From Aegilops tauschii subsp. strangulata (taxonomy: Eukaryota > Streptophyta > Magnoliopsida > Poales > Poaceae): a DNA stretch of 64,000 nucleotides. How positions within the stretch are numbered: position 1 is the first letter of the stretch; every line of letters begins with the position of its first letter. The notes below the pieces were generated by a model. It was not told the origin of the DNA. It ran no database searches and saw only the letters and a program-made list of their open reading frames with translations. The stretch is from the NCBI RefSeq assembly GCF_002575655.3, contig NC_053035.3, positions 93,707,322 through 93,771,321 on the forward strand, read 5' to 3'. This document shows positions 35,924-48,561 of the stretch, one piece after another. A program made the translations under genes and the position numbers.

Positions 35924-37148
35924 TAGGTCTATGCGTAAAGGATATGCACGAGTAGAACACAAAGAGTTGTGGGCGGTGGGTCATACTGCCTACCACCAAT
36001 GTCTTATTTTGATTCGGCGGTATTGTTGGATGAAGCAGCTTGGACCAACCTTACATGACCACGTTCATGAGACCGGTTCCACCGACAGACATGCAACTAG
36101 TTTTGCATAAAGGTGGCTGGCGGGTGTCTGTTTCTCCAACTTTAGTTGAATCGAATTTGACTACGGCTGGTCCTTGTTGAAGGTTAAAACAACAAACTTG
36201 ACGAAAGACCATTGTGGTTTTGATGCGTAGGTAAGAACGGTTCTTACTAGAAGCCCGTAGCAGCCATGTAAAACTTGCAACAACAAAGTAGAGGACGTCT
36301 AACTTGTTTTTGCAGGGCATGTTGTGATGTGAGATGGTCAAGACATGATGTGATATAAGTTGTTGTATGAGATGATCGTGTTTTGTAAAAGTTATCGGCA
36401 ACTGGCAGGTGCCTTATGGCTGTCGCTTTATTGTATGAAATACAAACGCCATGTGATTGCTTTACTTTATCAGTATGCGTTAGCGATAGTTGTAGAAGCA
36501 ATAGTTGGCGAGACGACCACAATGCTATGATGGAGATCAAGGTGTCAAGCCGGTGACAATGGAGATCATGACGGTGCTTTGGAGATGGAGATCAAAGGCA
36601 CAAGATGATGATGGCCATATCATGTCACATATTTTGATTGCATGTGATGTTTATCATTTATGCATCTTATTTTGCTTAGTACGGCGGTAGCATTATAAGA
36701 TGATCCCTTACTAAAATTTCAAGGTATAAGTGTTCTCCCTGAGTATGCACCGTTGCGACAGTTCATCGCGCCGAGACACCACGTGATGATCGGGTGTGAT
36801 AAGCTCTATGTTCACATACAATGGGTGCAAGACAGTTTTGCACATGTGGAATACTTGGGTTAAACTTGACGAGCCTAGCATGTACAGACATGGCCTCGGA
36901 ACACTGGAGACCGAAAGGTCAAGCGTGAATCATATAGTAGATATGATCAACATAGAGATGTTCACCATTGAAAAATACTCCATCCCACGTGATGATCGAA
37001 CATGGTTTAGTTGATTTGGATCACGTGATCATTTAGATGGCTCCTGGGATGTCTATCTAAGTGGGAGTTCTTAAGTAATATGATTAATTGAACTTAATTT
37101 ATCATGAACTTAGTCCTGATAGTTTTTGCAAAACTATGTTGTAAATCA
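35924..37148 (+). other. Untranslated leader of the Copia element
   Basis: 1.2 kb between primer-binding site and gag ATG. No coding frame is convincing. Long leaders are usual in the BARE1/Angela group. Confidence 0.75.
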
Positions 37149-40100
37149 ATGGCCCGTGCTACCGTTCCCTTGAATTTTAATGTGTTCCTAGAGAAAGCTA
37201 AGTTGAAAGATGATGGTAGCAACTACACAGACTAGGTCCGTAACTTGAGGATTATCCTCATTGTTGCACAGAAGAATTATGTCCTTGATGCACCGCTAGG
37301 TGAAAGGCCTGCTGCAGGAGCAGGTGCTGATATTATGAACATCTGGCGAGCTCGATCTTATGACTACTCGATAGTTTAGTGTGCCATGCTTTACGGCTTA
37401 GAATCGGGACTTCAAAGACGTTTTGAACGTCATGGACCATATGAGATGTTCCAGGAGTTGAAGTTAATATTTCAAGCAAATGCCCGAGTTGAGAGATATG
37501 ATGTCTCCAACAAGTTCTATAGCTGCAAGAAGGAGGAGAACAGTTCTGTCAGTGAACACATACTCAGAATGTCTGGGTATCATAACCACTTGACTCAGCT
37601 AGGAGTTACTCTTCCAGATGATAGTGTTATTGACAGAGTTCTTCAATCATTGCCACCAAGCTATAAAGTCTTCGTGATGAACTATAATATGCAAGGGATG
37701 GAGAAGACTATTCCCGAGCTCTTCGCAATGCTTAAAGTTGCGGAGGTAGAAATCAAGAAGGAGCATCAAGTGTTGATGGTTAACAAGACCACTAGTTTCA
37801 AGAAAAAGGGCAAAGGAAAGAAGGGGAACTTCAAGAAGAATGGCAAGCAAGTTGCCACTCCCGGGAAGAAGCCCAAGTCTGGACCTAAGCCTGAAACTGA
37901 GTGCTTCTACTTTAAAGGAATTGGTCACTTGAAGCAGAACTGCCCCAAGTATTTGGCGGATAAGAAGGACGGCAAAGTGAACAAATGTATATTTGATATA
38001 CATGTTATTGATGTGTACCTTACTAATGCTCGTAGTAGTGCCTGGGTATTTGATACCGGTTCGGTTGCTCATACTTGTAACTCGAAACAGGGACTACGGA
38101 TTAAACAAAGATTGGCTAAGGACGAGGTAATGATGCGCGTCGGGAATGGTTCCAAGGTCGATGTGATCGCCGTCGGCACGCTACCTCTACATCTACCTTT
38201 GGGATTAGTTTTAGACCTGAATAATTGTTATTTGGTGCCAGTGTTGAGCATGAACATTATATCTGAATCTTATTTAATGCGAGACGGTTATTCATTTAAA
38301 TCAGAGAATAATGGTTGTTCTATTTATATGAGTAATATCTTTTATGGTCATGCACCCTTGAAGAGTGGTATATTTATGTTGAATCTCGATCGTGGTGATA
38401 CACATATTCATAATATTGATGCCAAAAGATGCAAAGTTGATAATTATAGTGCAACATATTTGTGGCACTGCCGTTTAGGTCATATTAGTGTAAAGCGCAT
38501 GAAGAAACTCCATGCGGATGGACTTTTGGAATCACTTGATTATGAATCATTTGATGCTTGCGAACCATGCCTCAAGGGCAAGATGACTAAAACTCCATTC
38601 TCCGGAACAATGGAGCAAGCTACTGACTTATTGGAAATAATACATACCAATGTATGCGGTCCAATGAGTGTTGAGGCTCGCGGCGGGTATCGTTATTTTC
38701 TGACCTTCATAGATGATTTGAACAGATATGGGTATATCTACTTAATGAAACACAAGTCTGAAACATTTGAAAAGTTCAAAGAATTTCATAGTGAAGTGGA
38801 GAATCATCGTAACAAGAAAATAAAGTTTCTACGATCTGATCGCGGAGGCGAATATTTGAGTTACGAGTTTGGCCTTCATTTAAAACAATGTGGAATAGTT
38901 TCACAACTCACGCCACCTAGAACAACACAGCATAATGGTGTGTCCGAACGTCGTAACCGTACTTTATTAGATATGGAGCAATCTATGATGTCTCTTACCG
39001 ATTTACCACTGTCGTTTTGGGGTTATGCATTAGACACAACTGCATTCACTTTAAATAGGGCACCGTCTAAATCCGTTGAGATGACACCGTATGAACTGTG
39101 GTTTGGCAAGAAACCTAAGATGTCGTTTCTTAAAGTTTGGGGTTGCGATGCTTATGTGAAAAGGCTTCAGCCTGATAAGCTCGAACCCAAATCGGAGAAG
39201 TGTGTCTTCATAGGGTACCCAAAAGAGACTGTTGGGTACACCTTCTATCATAGATCCGAAGGCAAGATCTTTGTTGCTAAGAATGGATCCTTTCTAGAGA
39301 AGGAGTTTCTCTCGAAAGAAGTGAGTGGGAGAAAAGTAGAACTTGATGAGGTAATTGTACCTTCTCACGAATTGGAAAGTATCTCATCACAGAAAACCAT
39401 TCCCGTGATGCCTACACCAACTAGTGAGGAAGCTAATGATAATGATCATGAAACTTCGGATCAAGTTACTACCGAACCTTGTAGGTCAACCAGAGCATGT
39501 TCCGCACCAGAGTGGTACGGTAATCCTGTTCTGGAAGTCATGTTACTGGACCATGACGAACCTACGAACTATGAGGAAGCGATGATGAGCCCAGATTCCG
39601 CAAAATGGCTTGAGGCCATGAAATCTGAGATGGGATCCATGTATGAGAACAAATTATGGACTTTGTTGACTTGCCCGATCATCGGCAAGCCATAGAGAAT
39701 AAATGGATCTTCAAGAAGAAGACTGACGTTGATGGTAATGTTACCGTCTACAAAGCTCGACTTGTCGCGAAAGGTTTTCGACAAATTCAAGGAGTTGACT
39801 ACGATGAGACCTTCTCACCCGTAGCGATGCTTAAGTCTGTCTGAATCATGTTAGCAATTGCCGCATTTTATGATTATGAAATCTGGCAAATGGACGTCAA
39901 AACTGCATTGCTTAAATGGATTTCTTAAAGAAGAGTTGTATATGATGCAACCAGAAGGTTTTGTCGATCCTAAAGATGCTGACAAAGTGTGCAAACTAAA
40001 GCGATCCATTTATGGACTGGTGCAAGCATCTCGGAGTTGGAATATACGCTTTGATGAGGTGATCAAAGCATATGGTTTTATACAGACTTTTGGAGAAGCC

Positions 40101-41126
40101 TGTATTTACAAGAAAGTGAGTGGGAGCTCTGTAGCATTTCTAATATTATATGTGGATGACATATTGTTGATTGGAAATGATATAGAATTTCTGGATAGCA
40201 TAAAAGGATACTTGAATAAAAGTTTTTCAATGAAAGACCTCGGTGAAGCTGCTTATATATTGGGCATCAAGATATATAGAGATAGATCAAGACGCTTAAT
40301 TGGACTTTCACAAAGCACATACCTTGATAAAGTTTTGAAGAAGTTCAAAATGGATCAGTCAAAGAAAGGGTTTGTGTTACAAGGTGTGAAGCTGAGTCAG
40401 ACTCAATGCCCGACCACTGCAGAAGATAGAGAGAAAATGAAAGTCATTCCATATGCCTCAGCCATAGGTTCTATCATGTATGCTATGCTGTGTACCAGAC
40501 CTGATGTGTGCCTTGCTATAAGTCTAGCAGGGAGGTACCAAAGTAATCCAGGAGTGGATCACTGGACAACGGTCAAGAACATCCCGAAGTATCTACAAAG
40601 GACTAAGGATATGTTTCTCGTTTATGGAGGTGACGAAGAGCTCGTTGTAAATGGTTATGTTGATGCTAGCTTTGACACTGATTCGAATGACTCTAAGTCA
40701 CAAACCGGATACGTATTTATATTGAATGGTGGAGCTGTCAGTTGGTGCAGTCCCAAGCAAAGCGTTGTGGCGGGGTCTACGTGTGAAGCGGAGTACATAG
40801 CTGCTTCGAAAGCAGCGAATGAAGGAGTCTGGATGAAGGAGTTCATATCCGATCTAGGTGTAATATCTAGTGCATCGGGTCCAATGAAAATCTTTTGTGA
40901 CAATACTGGAGCAATTGTCTTGGCGAAGGAATCCAGATTTCACAAAAGAACCAAACACATCAAGAGACGCTTCAACTCCATTCGTGATCAAGTCAAGGAG
41001 GGAGACATAGAGATTTGCAAAATACATACGGATCTGAATATAGCAGACCCGTTGACTAAGCCTCTCTCACGAGCAAAACATGATCAGCACCAAGACTCCA
41101 TGGGTGTTAGAATCATTACATTGTAA
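37149..41126 (+). pseudogene. Copia gag-pol polyprotein (broken)
   Basis: Order: gag (MARATVPLNFNVFLEKAKL from 37149, capsid-like YEMFQELKLIFQANARVERY), zinc knuckle CFYFKGIGHLKQNC, protease (WVFDTGSVAHTC), integrase (HCRLGH ... CEPC, THIHNID leader, FLRSDRGGEYLS, HNGVSERRNR), RT (WIFKKKTDVDGN, YVDDILLIGND) and RNase H (GYVDASFDTD, CEAEYIAAS, CDNTGAI). Breaks: TAG at 37233 and 37377 (both in place of Trp), one base missing near 39665, TGA at 39842 (in place of Arg) and one extra base near 39920. In the zinc knuckle the second Cys is Phe, so it could not hold zinc normally. The integrase-before-RT order fixes the Copia superfamily. Known role: particle formation, reverse transcription, integration. 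Confidence 0.95.
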
Positions 41127-41146
41127 TCTAGATCATTGACTCTAGT

Positions 41147-41159
41147 GCAAGTGGGAGAC
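41147..41159 (+). other. Polypurine tract of the Copia element
   Basis: AAGTGGGAGAC immediately before the 3' LTR; the purine-rich primer for plus-strand DNA. Confidence 0.8.
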
Positions 41160-42898
41160 TGAAGGAAATATGCCCTAGAGGCAATAATAAAGTTGTTATT
41201 TATATTTCCTTATATCATGATAAATATCTATTATTCATGCTAGAATTGTATTAACCAGAAACTTGATACATGTGTGGATACATAGACAAAACATAGTGCC
41301 CCTAATAAGCCTCTACTAGACTAGCTCGTTAATCAAAGATGATTAAGTTTTCTAACCATAGACATGTGTTGTCATTTGATGAACGGGATCACATCATTAG
41401 GAGAATGATGTGCTGGTGTGCTGGACAAGACCCATCCGTTAGCTTATCATAATGATTGTTAAGTTTTATTGCTATTGCTTTCTTCATGACTTATACATAT
41501 TCCTTTGACTATGAGATTATGCAACCCGGATACCGGAGGAATACCTTGTGTGCTATCAAACGTCACAACGTAACTGGGTTATTATAAAGATGCTCTACAT
41601 GTATCTCCAAAGGTGTTTGTTGGGTTGGCATAGATCGAGATTAGGATTTGTCACTCCGAGTATCGGAGAGGTATCTCTGGGCCCTCTCGGTAATGCACAT
41701 CACTATAAGCCTTGCAAGCAATGTGAATAATTAGTTAGTTGCGGGATGATGTATTACGGAACGAGTAAAGAGACTTGCCAGTAACGAGATTGAACTTGGT
41801 ATAAAGATACCGACAATCGAATCTCGGGCAAGTAACATACCGATGACAAAGGGAATAACATATGTTGTCATAACGGTTCGACCGATAAAGATATTCGTAG
41901 GATATGTGGGATCCAATATGAGCATCTAGGTTCCACTATTGGTTATTGACCGAAGAGGTATCTCGGTCATGTCTACATAGTTCTCGAACCCGTACGGTCC
42001 GCACGCTTAACGTTCGATGACGATTTGTATTATATGAGTTATGTGATTTGGTGACCGAATGTTGTTCGGAGTCCCGGATGAGATCACGGACATGATGAGG
42101 AGTCTCGAAATGGTCGAGAGGTAAAGCTTGATATATTGGATGATAGTATTCGGACACCGGAAGTGTTCTGGAGTGTATCGGGTACATATCGGAGTATCAG
42201 GGGGTTACCGGAACCCCTCGGGGGAAGAGATGGGCCATAGGAGGGAGGCACACCAGCTCACAAAGGGGTGGCGCGCCCCCCACAGGGAGGGAGTCTGAAT
42301 TGGACTAGGGGAGGGTGCGGCGCCCCCCTTTCCTTCTCCCCCTCTCTCTCCTTCCCCCTTTCCCCTTCCGAAAAAAGGAAAGGGGGGCGAATCCTACTAG
42401 GAGCCCAAGTAGGACTCCTCCTACTTGGGGCGCGCCTAGGGCCAGCCTCCTCCCCCTCCCTCCTTTATATACGTGGGGAGGGGGGAACCTAGAACACACA
42501 TCAATTGTTCCAAGCCGTGTGCGGCGCCCCCTCCACAGTTTACGCCTCCGGTCATATTCACGTAGTGCTTAGGCGAAGCCCTGCGCTGATCACTTCACCA
42601 TCACCGTCACCACGCCGTCATGCTGACGGAACTCTCCCTCGACACTTTGCTGGATCAAGAGTTCGAGGGACGTCATCGAGCTGAACGTGTGCAGAACTCG
42701 GAGGTGTCATACGTTTGGTGCTTGATCGGTCGGAACGTGAAGAAGTTCGACTACATCAGCCGCGTTAACAAATGCTTCCGCTTTCGGCCTACGAGGGTAC
42801 GTGGAAACACTCTCCCCTTCTCGTTGCTATTCATCTCCTAGATAGATCTTGCGTGAGCGTAGGAATTTTTTTGAAATTGCATGCTACGTTTACCAACA
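41160..42898 (+). repeat. 3' LTR of the Copia element (1739 bp)
   Basis: TGAAGG ... CCAACA, with TATA (TTTATATA) at 42464-42471. It differs from the 5' LTR by scattered substitutions and a small local duplication, GTGCTGGTGTGCTGG near 41410. It is followed by GAACT. Confidence 0.93.
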
Positions 42899-42903
42899 GA
42901 ACT

Positions 42904-44539
42904 ATGACAAATGCTCAATCCTCTTTTGGAAAGCATGCCCGACGGCTATCCAAGAGATAAGGGGGGTGTTGCATGTGTCTAGCACGGTCTTTGAGGAAAA
43001 GTACTTGGGGCTGGCGTCTCATCACTAGACTAGACACTCTTTGTGCGCAGGTTCTGAAGGCCAGATATTACCCGGATGGTAAACTTGAGGATACAGTGTT
43101 TAGTGGGAATGCATCTTCATCATGGCAGGCGATTAGCCACGGCCTGGATTTGTTAAAGAAGGGGATTCTATGGAGAGTAGGAAATGGCCGAAGCATCAAA
43201 ATTTGGCGCGATAACTGGATTCCTAGGCCATCCAATTTCGAACCGATTACCACTCAGGGCACATGCAGAATCATGTTTGTGGCGGATCTGCTTATCCTAA
43301 CGGCTCCTGGAATCTGGCTTTGCTACAGCAGTACTTCCTCCCAGCTGACGTTGTGGAAATCTCTAAAATTAGAGCATCCCTGAGACAGGAGGAAGACATC
43401 ATTGCTTGGGGGCCAGGCAAACAAGGTGTATTCTCCGTGAAAAGTGCTTACAATTTTGCGTTTGAGGAGGTTTATCGATATGCAGAATCGGCCTCCAGCT
43501 CGGCTCCTGATGGTAGACGGAAAGGATGGCATCTGATATGGAAATGTGACATCCCCCCTTCGGCCCGTAACTTTGCTTGGAGGGTGGCAGTTGATTCCTT
43601 GCCAACCTGGCAAAACAAGCATAAACGCGGGCTGGAAACATCTGAACTCTGCCCACTTTTTGCTACCGAAGTTGAAGATAATTTTCACCCTTTTTGCGGT
43701 GCCCTCTTGGCCGGAATTTATGGCATACAATGGCGGAGGTTTGGTCCTTGCCAGATATCAATATGGTAGAGCATACGGGGAAAGAATGGTTGTTGCATGC
43801 TTTGGATCCTATGTCTGATGTTGATCGATCCATGTTACTGATGACCTTGTGGCGCACTTGGTTTGTCCGGAATGAGGTGGTCCACCATAAACTCCCACCT
43901 CCGGCTGAGTCTTTGAAAAGATTCCTGGTGAGCTATCTCGATTCCCTACTAGGACTTAAAACTGATACATGCAACTATCAGGGAAAGTGTAAGACTCCTA
44001 TTGCTACACCAGTGGTGAGTTCCAGAGGTTCCATACATGTTGGGCGATGGAAATTGCCAGATGCTGGTTGGGTCAAGTTGAACACAGATGGATCGGTTGG
44101 TGAAGATGGTAGTGCTGGTGCTGGAATGGTCCTTAGGGACGACAAGGGAGCTATTATTTTTTCATCATGTCGAGCGCTTTTCTCTTGCAGAGATGCATTG
44201 GAAGCAAAGATATGTGCGTGCATGGAAGGTCTCTCTTTGGCGATCCAATGCACCGAGCTACCAATTATTGTGGAGATGGATTCTATGGTTGCCATGAAGA
44301 TGATTCAGGCGCAAGGAGTGGATAGATCCTTATATTCAGCCATTGTAAGAGAGATTCAGTATCTTCTGAGTCTACGTAGAACTTGTATTACTTTTGCTAG
44401 TCGTTCTCAGAATAAGGTTAGCGACAGTCTAGCTTCTTTTGCGAGGATTGAAGGTAGGAATATGACTTGGTTTGGTTCAGGACCTTCAGTAGCTATAGAG
44501 CTAGCCCTCGCTGATTGTAACCCCTTTATTTCTGAGTAA
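42904..44539 (+). pseudogene. LINE ORF2 downstream part: linker, zf-RVT-like, RNase H
   Basis: The frame resumes after the Copia element (LFWKACP, FEEKYLG), then jumps to AWRLITRLDTLCAQVLKARY: the expected ~100-150 residues between YLGLP and the KxAWRLL block are missing, an internal deletion near 43010. Next come FSGNASSSWQAISHGLDLL, WRVGNGRSIKIWRDNWIP, a reverse-transcriptase zinc-binding region (WKCDIPPSARNFAWR ... LPTWQNKHKRG) and a frameshift near 43690. A terminal RNase H follows: VKLNTDGSV, ALEAKICACMEGL, EMDSMVAMKMI, NKVSDSLASFAR, stop at 44537-44539. This architecture is that of plant LINEs with an acquired RNase H domain. Confidence 0.9.
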
Positions 44540-45545
44540 TACAAGTCTTCTACCCGCAAAAGAAAATCCAAACGAACCAACAAAGTGTAGTTGTGTGAAC
44601 CACATGTCCTGATCAGCACTTGCTCGAAATACCCCACTTCTTGTTTGGTCTAATGATTTCACGGGAGACGGTGTAGCATGTACTTCTACAAAAAAAAATA
44701 GTGATGTAAAAGGTCTTATATTTCTAGGGAGTACATAGCAGTCAATAGTACCTGTTGTATTCATAGTCATCTGGATCAAACTCCCCGTGTCAAACCGCAA
44801 CAAAATGCAGGAAGAAGCATCCACCAAAGAGCTGCCATCATCATAGGGTTTCTTTCTAACACACCAAAAAACCTCCATTATGCTCCTAAGAAAGCTTGAA
44901 TCATTTGGACAGGTTCCCTAACCCTAATCCCTAAACCATTGGTACTGATAGTTAGATAGATCCCCACATAGACAGATGATGATGAAGTTGGATGACATCC
45001 TGCTGCTGCCGCCGCAGTGGCAGTGCAATCTACTCTTTTCATGGGGAGGTCCCTCCCCTTCCCCCAATTTCCTTGGCCGGCAAAAAGGGCTACAGGGCGC
45101 AAGCCCCAGCAGCCAGCAGGCCTGCGTGTGCCTGTGCCTGTGTGCTTGCTTGGGTACGCTGCACCTCCGTATCATCTCACCTCTCCTGCGCAATGCATGC
45201 ATCATCTCCTCACGTCTCATGATGCTTATCGCTTATTCCTTTTTCAATCTTCTCTTTTCCTTGTCACATGAATCTCACACGAAACGGCTTATTTCCATTG
45301 GATCGGAGAAAAACATCTCGCGCTCGTCTGCCTTTTCGGCACAAGCATTTGAATTCACACGGAATTCCTTTTTTTTCAGCTCGCACTTTCACAAAATAGT
45401 GACAGTGAGAAGAAAGAAAAGAAAAGAAAGCAGAGAGAGAGAGGGGAGAGGGTGTGCGCATGATGCGAGGATAGGGGAGGTGGGCCCGGCTGTCCAGATC
45501 CGATTGACCAAATCATTTGGCAGCCCAAATGACCGGAGCGCCCCC

Positions 45546-45557
45546 GGTGACGTCACC
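45546..45557 (+). promoter_or_regulatory. GGTGACGTCACC palindrome (bZIP-type site)
   Basis: Perfect 12-bp palindrome containing TGACGTCA, the CRE/C-box core bound by plant bZIP factors such as TGA proteins. It lies in the promoter-like low-repeat region. No TATA box or gene is clearly attached. Confidence 0.45.
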
Positions 45558-46540
45558 CTGCCCCCGCTCGTCTGCTTTTCTCCGCTTTGGCCCCCTGACG
45601 CGGTGGGCCGGCTGCCTTTTTCAGGCCTGCCTTCCCGAAAACATCATCGACGCGTCCGGCTTTTCCTCTTTTCTTATCCTCTTTCTTTTTCCTCCTCTCG
45701 CTCGTAGTACTAGATGGCGATGAATGATGCGTGGCCCTCGGCCTCGGGGGGAGGAGGGGAGACGTACAGCAGTAGGCTGATGATGCATGCGCGCGCACAT
45801 GCGGCTTGGTCTTTGCTGCTGCCGTGTCGCCCGTTGCATCGTCTTCCAACCGGCCACCTTGCCAATGTGATTGATAAAACAAAGAAAATGTTCACCTCTC
45901 CATCTACTGTAGTACAGTATATTTGTTTCATCCGGAGGAAAAATGAAGGTCGATCCTAAAATGAGTTGACCGGTGTGAAATTACAGGGTTTGAGTAAAAA
46001 AGAACCGAGTTGTTTGCAACGGGATTCACAGTTTAAATCATGCTGCGGGAGGTTTGTATGGTCGTACTACCAGAAAACTCAACCAAAAAAATTGTTATTC
46101 GCGGCCACAAGGAACGGACAACCGTGCTACACACAATCATAACATGCATATGCGTGCACGCAAGCACACTTGCCACATGTTTAAAACTGACGAGGAGTCC
46201 ATGAATCTCTTGAGATGACGAGTGGTTGGAGGTACCAAGGGTGATTTTGCCCTTGACTCGCTAGAGGTCACGCCTTAGATTTTGACATCCTGTGCCTCGT
46301 CAAGTACAAAGATCTTATAGTAGGAGCATGTCTTTGTCGAGACTTATGTGACGAGTTCATCAATCTTAAAGCCATGCTAATTCGTTCTTTCATAGGCGAT
46401 GCATGAGGAGTGAGTGCATATCGTGTGTGTAGTTTGTCGAAAACAAAAATCCATGAATATCACTATCCTGCTGGACTCGGCTTCTTCCCATTTTTTGACT
46501 CTCATTTTTAAGGCCCCTTCTCTTCCTCCCTCCCAACCCT

Positions 46541-46580
46541 AGCCGCCCCTCCTCCTCCCTAGCCGCCCCTCCTCCTCTTC
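46541..46580 (+). repeat. 20-bp tandem duplication in CT-rich leader-like sequence
   Basis: Two copies of AGCCGCCCCTCCTCCTC followed by CCT or TTC (46541-46560 and 46561-46580). They lie just upstream of the ATG at 46597. Confidence 0.8.
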
Positions 46581-46596
46581 CTTTCCTCGCCGCCGC

Positions 46597-46652
46597 ATGA
46601 GGCAGCCACCGGGCAAGCCCGGGGCGCCAAGGATGGTGGCGGCGGGGCCTCG
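46597..46652 (+). pseudogene. Possible 5' coding end of an unknown gene, cut by a long LTR
   Basis: After a CT-rich, 5'-UTR-like tract (AACCCTAGCCGCC) an ATG opens MRQPPGKPGAPRMVAAGP. After 18 codons the long LTR begins at 46653. Such leaders are common at cereal gene starts, but no TATA box or protein match supports it. The continuation would be beyond the right edge of the window. Confidence 0.2.
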
Positions 46653-48556
46653 TGTGACGCCCCCGATTCAATCGTACACTAATCATGCACGCAAACCTGT
46701 ACGATCAAGATCAGAGACTCACGGGAAGATATCACAATACAACTCTAAAACATAAATAAGTCATACAAGCATCATAATACAAGCCAGGGGCCTCGAGGGC
46801 TCGAATACAAGTGCTCGATTATAGACGAGTCAGCGGAAGCAACAATATCTGAGTACAGACATAAGTTAAACAAATTTGCCTTAAGAAGGCTAGCACAAAC
46901 TGGGATACAGATCGAAAGAGGCGCAGGCCTCCTGCCTGGAATCCTCCTAAACTACTCCTGGTCGTCGTCAGCGGCCTGCACGTAGTAGTAGGCACCTCCG
47001 GTGTAGTAGGAGTCGTCGTTGACGGTGGCGTCTGGCTCCTGGGCTCCAGCATCTGGTTTCGACAACCACGTAGAATGGGAAGGGGGGAAAGAAGGAGAAA
47101 AGCAACCGTGAGTACTCATCCAAAGTACTCGCAAGCAAGGATCTAACTACTTATCTGTGCAAAGCGGCAATACCGGTGGACTGAACTGCAAAATGGCAGA
47201 ATAAGAGGGGGATAGCTAATCCTATCGAAGACTACGCTTCTGACAGCCTCCATCTTGCAACATGTAGAAGAGAGTAGATGGTAAGTTCACCAAGTAGCAT
47301 CGCAGAGCATAAACCTACCCGACGATCCCCTCCTCGTCGCCCTGTTAGAGAGCGATCACTGGGTTATATCTGGCACTTGGAATGGTGTGTTTTATTAAAT
47401 ATCCGGTTCTAGTTGTCATAAGGTCAAGGTACAACTCGGGGTCGTCCTGTTACCGAAGATCACGGCTATTCGAATAGATAAACTTCCGTGCAGGGGTGCA
47501 CCACATTACCCAACACGCTCGATCCCATTTGGCCGGACACACTTTCCGGGGTCATGCCCGGCCTCGGAAGATCAACACGTCGCAGCCCCACCTAGGCACA
47601 ACAGAGAGGTTAGCACGCCGGTCTGAATCCTATGGCGCAGGGGTCTGGGCCCATCGCCCATTGCACACCTGCACGCTGCGAGGGCGGCCGGAAGTAGACC
47701 TAGCCTAGCAGGCGTTCCAGTCCAATCCGGCGCGCGCCACTCAGTCGCTGACGTCACGAAGGCTTCGGCTGATACCACGACGCCGAGTACCCATAACTGT
47801 TCCCACGTAGTTGGTTAGTGCGTATAGGCCAGTGGCCAGACTCAGATCAAATACCAAGAACTCGTTAAGCGTGTTAAGTATCCGCGAATGCCGACCAGGG
47901 CCAGGCCCACCTCTCTCCTAGGTGGTCTCAACCTGCCCTGTCGCTCCGCCACAAAGTAACAGTCGGGGGCCGTCGGAACCCAGGCCCACCTCTACCGGGA
48001 TGGAGCCACCTGCCCCTTCAGCCCCCATCTCCGAACAGTATCATAAGTAATGTAACAGTATAAAGTATATAGCATATGCCCGTGGTCACCTCCCGAAGTG
48101 ATCACGGCCCAGTAGTATAGCATGGCAGACGGACAAGAATGTAGGGCCACTGATGGAATACTAGCATCCTATACTAAGCATTTAGGATTGCAGGTAAGGG
48201 TAACAACTGTAGCAACAATGACAGGCTATGCATCAGAATAGGATTAACCGAAAGCAGTAACATGCTACACTACTCTAATGCAAGCAGTAGAGAGAAGGAA
48301 TAGGCGATATCTGGTGATCAAGGGGGGCTTGCCTGGAAGCTCAGCCGAGAAGGAGGGGTCGTCAACACTGTAGTCGTACTGGGTAGCAACGGCGTCGGTC
48401 TCAGGGTCTACCGGAGAAGAAGAGGGGAAAGAAACAGTAAATACGGAGCAAACAAAGCATCACACAAAATATAACAAGGCAATACGCGGTGCCAGGGGTA
48501 ATCTAACACGGGGATAGGTGATACCGGCGAAGGAGGAAAACATCCGGGAAAGTATC
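46653..48556. repeat. Long LTR (TGTGACGCCCCC type), left segment
   Basis: Starts TGTGACGCCCCCGATTCAAT at 46653 after CCTCG (46648-46652). Landmarks: a cluster of TAGTAGTAGGC/GTAGGAGTCGTCG (46985-47030), GTGAGTACTCATCCAAAGTA (47109), TATTCGAATAGATAAAC (47469) and CCTCGGAAGATCAACACG (47562). It is interrupted at CCCGG (48557-48561) by the solo LTR and element C and resumes at 62094. The orientation of the parent element cannot be told without internal domains. Probably the Sabrina/Sukkula-like long-LTR group. Confidence 0.8.
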
Positions 48557-48561
48557 CCCGG

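Larger units (their letters stand above)
34181..42898 (+). mobile_element. Full-length Angela/BARE1-type Copia retrotransposon
   Basis: 8718 bp with LTRs 34181-35910 and 41160-42898, a primer-binding site, one gag-pol frame and a polypurine tract. A perfect 5-bp target duplication GAACT is at 34176-34180 and 42899-42903. The LTR type (TGAAGGAAATATGCCCTAGA ... ACCAACA) is the abundant Triticeae Angela/BARE1/WIS group. By eye the first ~300 bp of the two LTRs differ at about 13 positions plus two small indels, so it is several times older than element C. gag-pol is interrupted, so the copy is not autonomous. It landed inside a LINE. Confidence 0.95.
44540..46652. other. Low-repeat, promoter-like sequence without a clear gene
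   Basis: This is the only sizeable stretch that looks like neither a known transposon nor an LTR. The start (44540-44880) may be the 3' tail of the LINE; an A run lies at 44691-44699. 44880-45960 is mixed-composition sequence with C/T-rich tracts, RY motifs (CATGCATG near 45195), a GA-rich tract (45410-45450) and a perfect GGTGACGTCACC palindrome. Open frames here (for example 44976-45707) lack any domain I recognise and look like chance frames. 46500-46652 is a CT/GC-rich tract with a short ATG frame cut by the long LTR. Possibly the upstream part of a displaced host gene. Confidence 0.4.

Noticed and set aside
44976..45707. A 243-codon plus-strand frame as a host gene
   Set aside because: Low-complexity and mixed composition, no domain, no clear TATA box or intron structure, and a similar frame on the other strand.
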